Below, one piece after another: positions 14,882-15,963 of a stretch of 15,963 nucleotides of DNA. The DNA is from Bacillaceae bacterium UBA7792 (GTDB lineage Bacteria; Bacillota; Bacilli; Bacillales; Cytobacillaceae), in contig DLCS01000082.1 of assembly GCA_002480735.1 (NCBI GenBank), positions 1 to 15,963 on the forward strand, read 5' to 3'. The translations under genes and the position numbers were made by a program. Within the stretch, counting starts at the first letter, position 1, and each line of letters opens with the position of its first letter. The notes beneath the pieces were generated by a model. It did no database searches and was not told the origin of the DNA. It saw only the letters and a program-made list of their open reading frames with translations.

Positions 14882-15079
14882 GTGGCAAAACCAAACAAAT
14901 CTCAATCTGGAACTAATATTCAACAGGTTCGCCAGCAAAATGCACAGTCAGCACAAGGCGGACAAGGACAATTTGGCACTGAGTTTGCAAGTGAAACCAA
15001 TGCACAAGAGGTAAGAAAGCAAAACCAGCAAGCTGAATCTAACAAATCCCAAAATGCTGGCCAATTTGGTCAGGAATAG
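14882..15079 (+). CDS. sspE: Gamma-type small acid-soluble spore protein
   Basis: This 65-aa amino-acid store of the spore is degraded by the GPR protease at germination. The Gln/Asn/Ala/Gly-rich sequence has two internal repeats, NIQQVRQQNAQSAQGGQGQF and NAQEVRKQNQQAESNK, each leading to a GQF motif. The GPR site TEFASET is retained after the first repeat. It lacks hydrophobic or aromatic residues apart from F, as expected. The start is GTG 14882, after GGAGGTG (14869-14875); a start at 14861 would put the binding site inside the gene. At 65 residues it is shorter than the roughly 84 I recall for B. subtilis SspE, so repeat content is reduced. Context fabL-sspE-ygaB is the usual one. Confidence 0.95.
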   Translation: MAKPNKSQSGTNIQQVRQQNAQSAQGGQGQFGTEFASETNAQEVRKQNQQAESNKSQNAGQFGQE

Positions 15080-15093
15080 CGTAAATATACTTA

Positions 15094-15133
15094 AGAGAAA
15101 TGCCCTTTCTTGAACGAGAGAGGGCATTTTTCT
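15094..15133 (+). terminator. Terminator after sspE
   Basis: AAATGCCCT (15098-15106) pairs with AGGGCATTT (15121-15129), extended inward to about 13 bp (one G-T wobble) and flanked outward by AGA/TCT. A T run ends the hairpin. Confidence 0.88.
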
Positions 15134-15138
15134 AGTTT

Positions 15139-15167
15139 CGCCGATATATTTGATTTAACGCCGATAT
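15139..15167. repeat. Short direct repeat CGCCGATAT, 20-nt period
   Basis: CGCCGATAT occurs at 15139-15147 and again at 15159-15167 in the spacer between the sspE terminator and ygaB. The rest of this 213-nt spacer shows no gene and no clear promoter. Confidence 0.5.
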
Positions 15168-15292
15168 CATCCCGAAGCTACCATTCGACAAAACCTCCGA
15201 TTACCCTACATAACTAGTCAAAGGAATCCCTATCTGTTCCTCGAATATATTTAGTGCGAATACTTAATTCAATTTTAAGGACGGTGTTTTTG

Positions 15293-15544
15293 ATGAAGGA
15301 CTTCAGCCGTTTAGTTAGTGAACAAATGGAAACAATGGAAAAATTGTTATTTCTTCAATCTGAAATTGAACGATGTCAAGAAATCGAGAATGAACTTAGA
15401 GAGCTGCAGGAAGAAGCAAAACGAGAATCCGTTTGCGCTGAAATTGAGAGGAAGAAGAAAGAGCTTAAGGAAATTCATGATATTTTTGAAAAGCAGACTG
15501 AAGAGCTAATTCAGTCCTATCAAGACACTGCTGCCCTTGTATGA
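15293..15544 (+). CDS. ygaB: YgaB family coiled-coil protein
   Basis: This 83-aa soluble protein is almost entirely Glu/Lys/Gln-rich helix, from LVSEQMETMEKLLFLQSEIE to RKKKELKEIHDIFEKQTEEL, with heptad-like Leu/Ile spacing that suggests a coiled coil. It fits the YgaB family by size, composition and position between sspE and ygaC. Function unknown. ATG 15293 is chosen with the AAGG-ACGGTG site at 15277-15285; a 13-residue longer frame exists without a binding site. It stands alone between two terminators. Confidence 0.86.
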   Translation: MKDFSRLVSEQMETMEKLLFLQSEIERCQEIENELRELQEEAKRESVCAEIERKKKELKEIHDIFEKQTEELIQSYQDTAALV

Positions 15545-15572
15545 GTAAAGCTAAAAGCATAATTTTGTGAGT

Positions 15573-15605
15573 AGGCATTGAAATAAATCAATGCCTCTTT
15601 GTTTT
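15573..15605 (+). terminator. Terminator after ygaB
   Basis: A perfect 9-bp stem AGGCATTGA / TCAATGCCT (15573-15581 with 15588-15596) has a 6-nt loop and is followed by CTTTGTTTT. Confidence 0.88.
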
Positions 15606-15630
15606 AAATTCTGACTTTTACCGTTATAAT
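15602..15630 (+). promoter_or_regulatory. Candidate sigma-A promoter of ygaC
   Basis: TATAAT (15625-15630) is perfect. The hexamer 17 nt upstream is TTTTAA (15602-15607), a weak -35 embedded in the T tract of the ygaB terminator. The leader to ATG 15699 would be about 62 nt. Confidence 0.5.
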
Positions 15631-15698
15631 AATAGATAGAGAAACTGGACAGGTTATAGATATTTCAAGTGTTCGGAGAATGAAAGTAGGGAGAAAAA

Positions 15699-15963
15699 AT
15701 GGATGTACCTCTGGAGGGTGAACCGATACAAATTCATAGTTATAAGCATAATGGCCATATTCATCGGATATGGGAGGAAACAACGGTTCTAAAGGGAACG
15801 CAAAATTTAGTCATAGGTGGAAACGATCGGACAATCGTAACTGAATCGGACGGAAGAACATGGGTGACGAGAGAGCCCGCAATCTGTTATTTCCATTCAC
15901 AAATATGGTTCAATATTATTGGAATGATTCGTGAGGATGGAATTAACAGATTGCGGGCTCTCT
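15699..15963 (+). CDS. ygaC: Nucleoside tri-/diphosphate phosphatase YgaC/NtdP (DUF402), 5' part
   Basis: The first 82 residues, from [20 protein letters not shown] through [20 protein letters not shown] and [22 protein letters not shown], match the DUF402 family protein of Firmicutes that hydrolyses nucleoside tri- and diphosphates with divalent metal. The usual length is about 170-180 residues, so half the protein, including the C-terminal metal-binding acidic residues, is missing. After G81-I82 the reading changes to NRLRAL, whereas the family continues with a YYYCN-like motif. The change coincides with a 20-base inverted copy of 15870-15889, so residues 83-88 are probably not native. AGGGAG (15688-15693) precedes ATG 15699. 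Confidence 0.9.
   Translation, partial: MDVPLEGEPIQIHSYKHNGHIHRIWEETTVLKGTQNLVIGGNDRTIVTESDGRTWVTREPAICYFHSQIWFNIIGMIREDGINRLRAL
15870..15963. repeat. Exact 20-base inverted repeat ending at the window end
   Basis: AGAGAGCCCGCAATCTGTTA (15870-15889) is the exact reverse complement of the last 20 bases (15944-15963), with 54 nt between. The left copy is in ygaC coding frame (REPAICY). The right copy breaks the expected protein. See the finding on a fold-back junction. Confidence 0.95.

Overview
The window looks like a chromosomal segment of a low-GC, Gram-positive, endospore-forming member of the Bacillaceae. The evidence is strong AGGAGG-type ribosome binding sites, frequent TTG/GTG starts, two small acid-soluble spore protein genes (sspK and a gamma-type sspE), and a right half that follows the Bacillus subtilis yfhF-recX-yfhH-sspK-yfhP-mutY-fabL-sspE-ygaB-ygaC order as I remember it. 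The genus cannot be fixed from sequence alone. I ran no database search; family names come from motifs and recall.

Layout, left half (1-8510, all + strand). It starts with the last codons of an unknown gene and an OsmC-like protein closed by a strong terminator. Next is a 314-nt spacer holding an imperfect repeat pair and a promoter with TGACA-type operators. A tightly packed four-gene operon follows: ABC ATPase, ABC-2 permease, NarL/DesK-type sensor kinase and LuxR-type response regulator, with gaps of 1 nt, 4 nt and a 4-nt overlap. It resembles the B. subtilis yvfRSTU arrangement. Then comes an orphan 69-aa protein whose terminator stem spans its stop codon. The following 446-nt non-coding stretch is the most unusual part. 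Its first half carries a dense cluster of DnaA-box-like 9-mers, two perfect and several with one mismatch. Its second half is a promoter and leader full of inverted repeats in front of a DoxX-family membrane protein. A 972-aa SNF2 helicase of the YwqA type closes this half.

Layout, right half (8511-15963). On the minus strand are the small proteins yfhD and yfhE (TTG start) and the SDR-like yfhF. recX and yfhH run on the plus strand. Three minus-strand genes follow: a 52-aa YpzG-like protein, sspK with a sigma-G-like promoter, and yfhP (TTG start). The plus strand then has mutY and fabL, overlapping by 11 nt, then sspE (GTG start), ygaB and the 5' part of ygaC/ntdP.

How the genes work together. 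The ABC/two-component operon is a self-contained sense-and-export module, probably autoregulated. The right-hand cluster mixes DNA maintenance (recX, mutY), fatty-acid elongation (fabL), spore proteins (sspK, sspE) and small conserved Bacillus proteins, mostly as independent transcription units separated by bidirectional hairpins. The last 20 bases are an exact reverse complement of bases 15870-15889 and break the expected YgaC protein, so the window end looks like a fold-back assembly or amplification artefact rather than native sequence.
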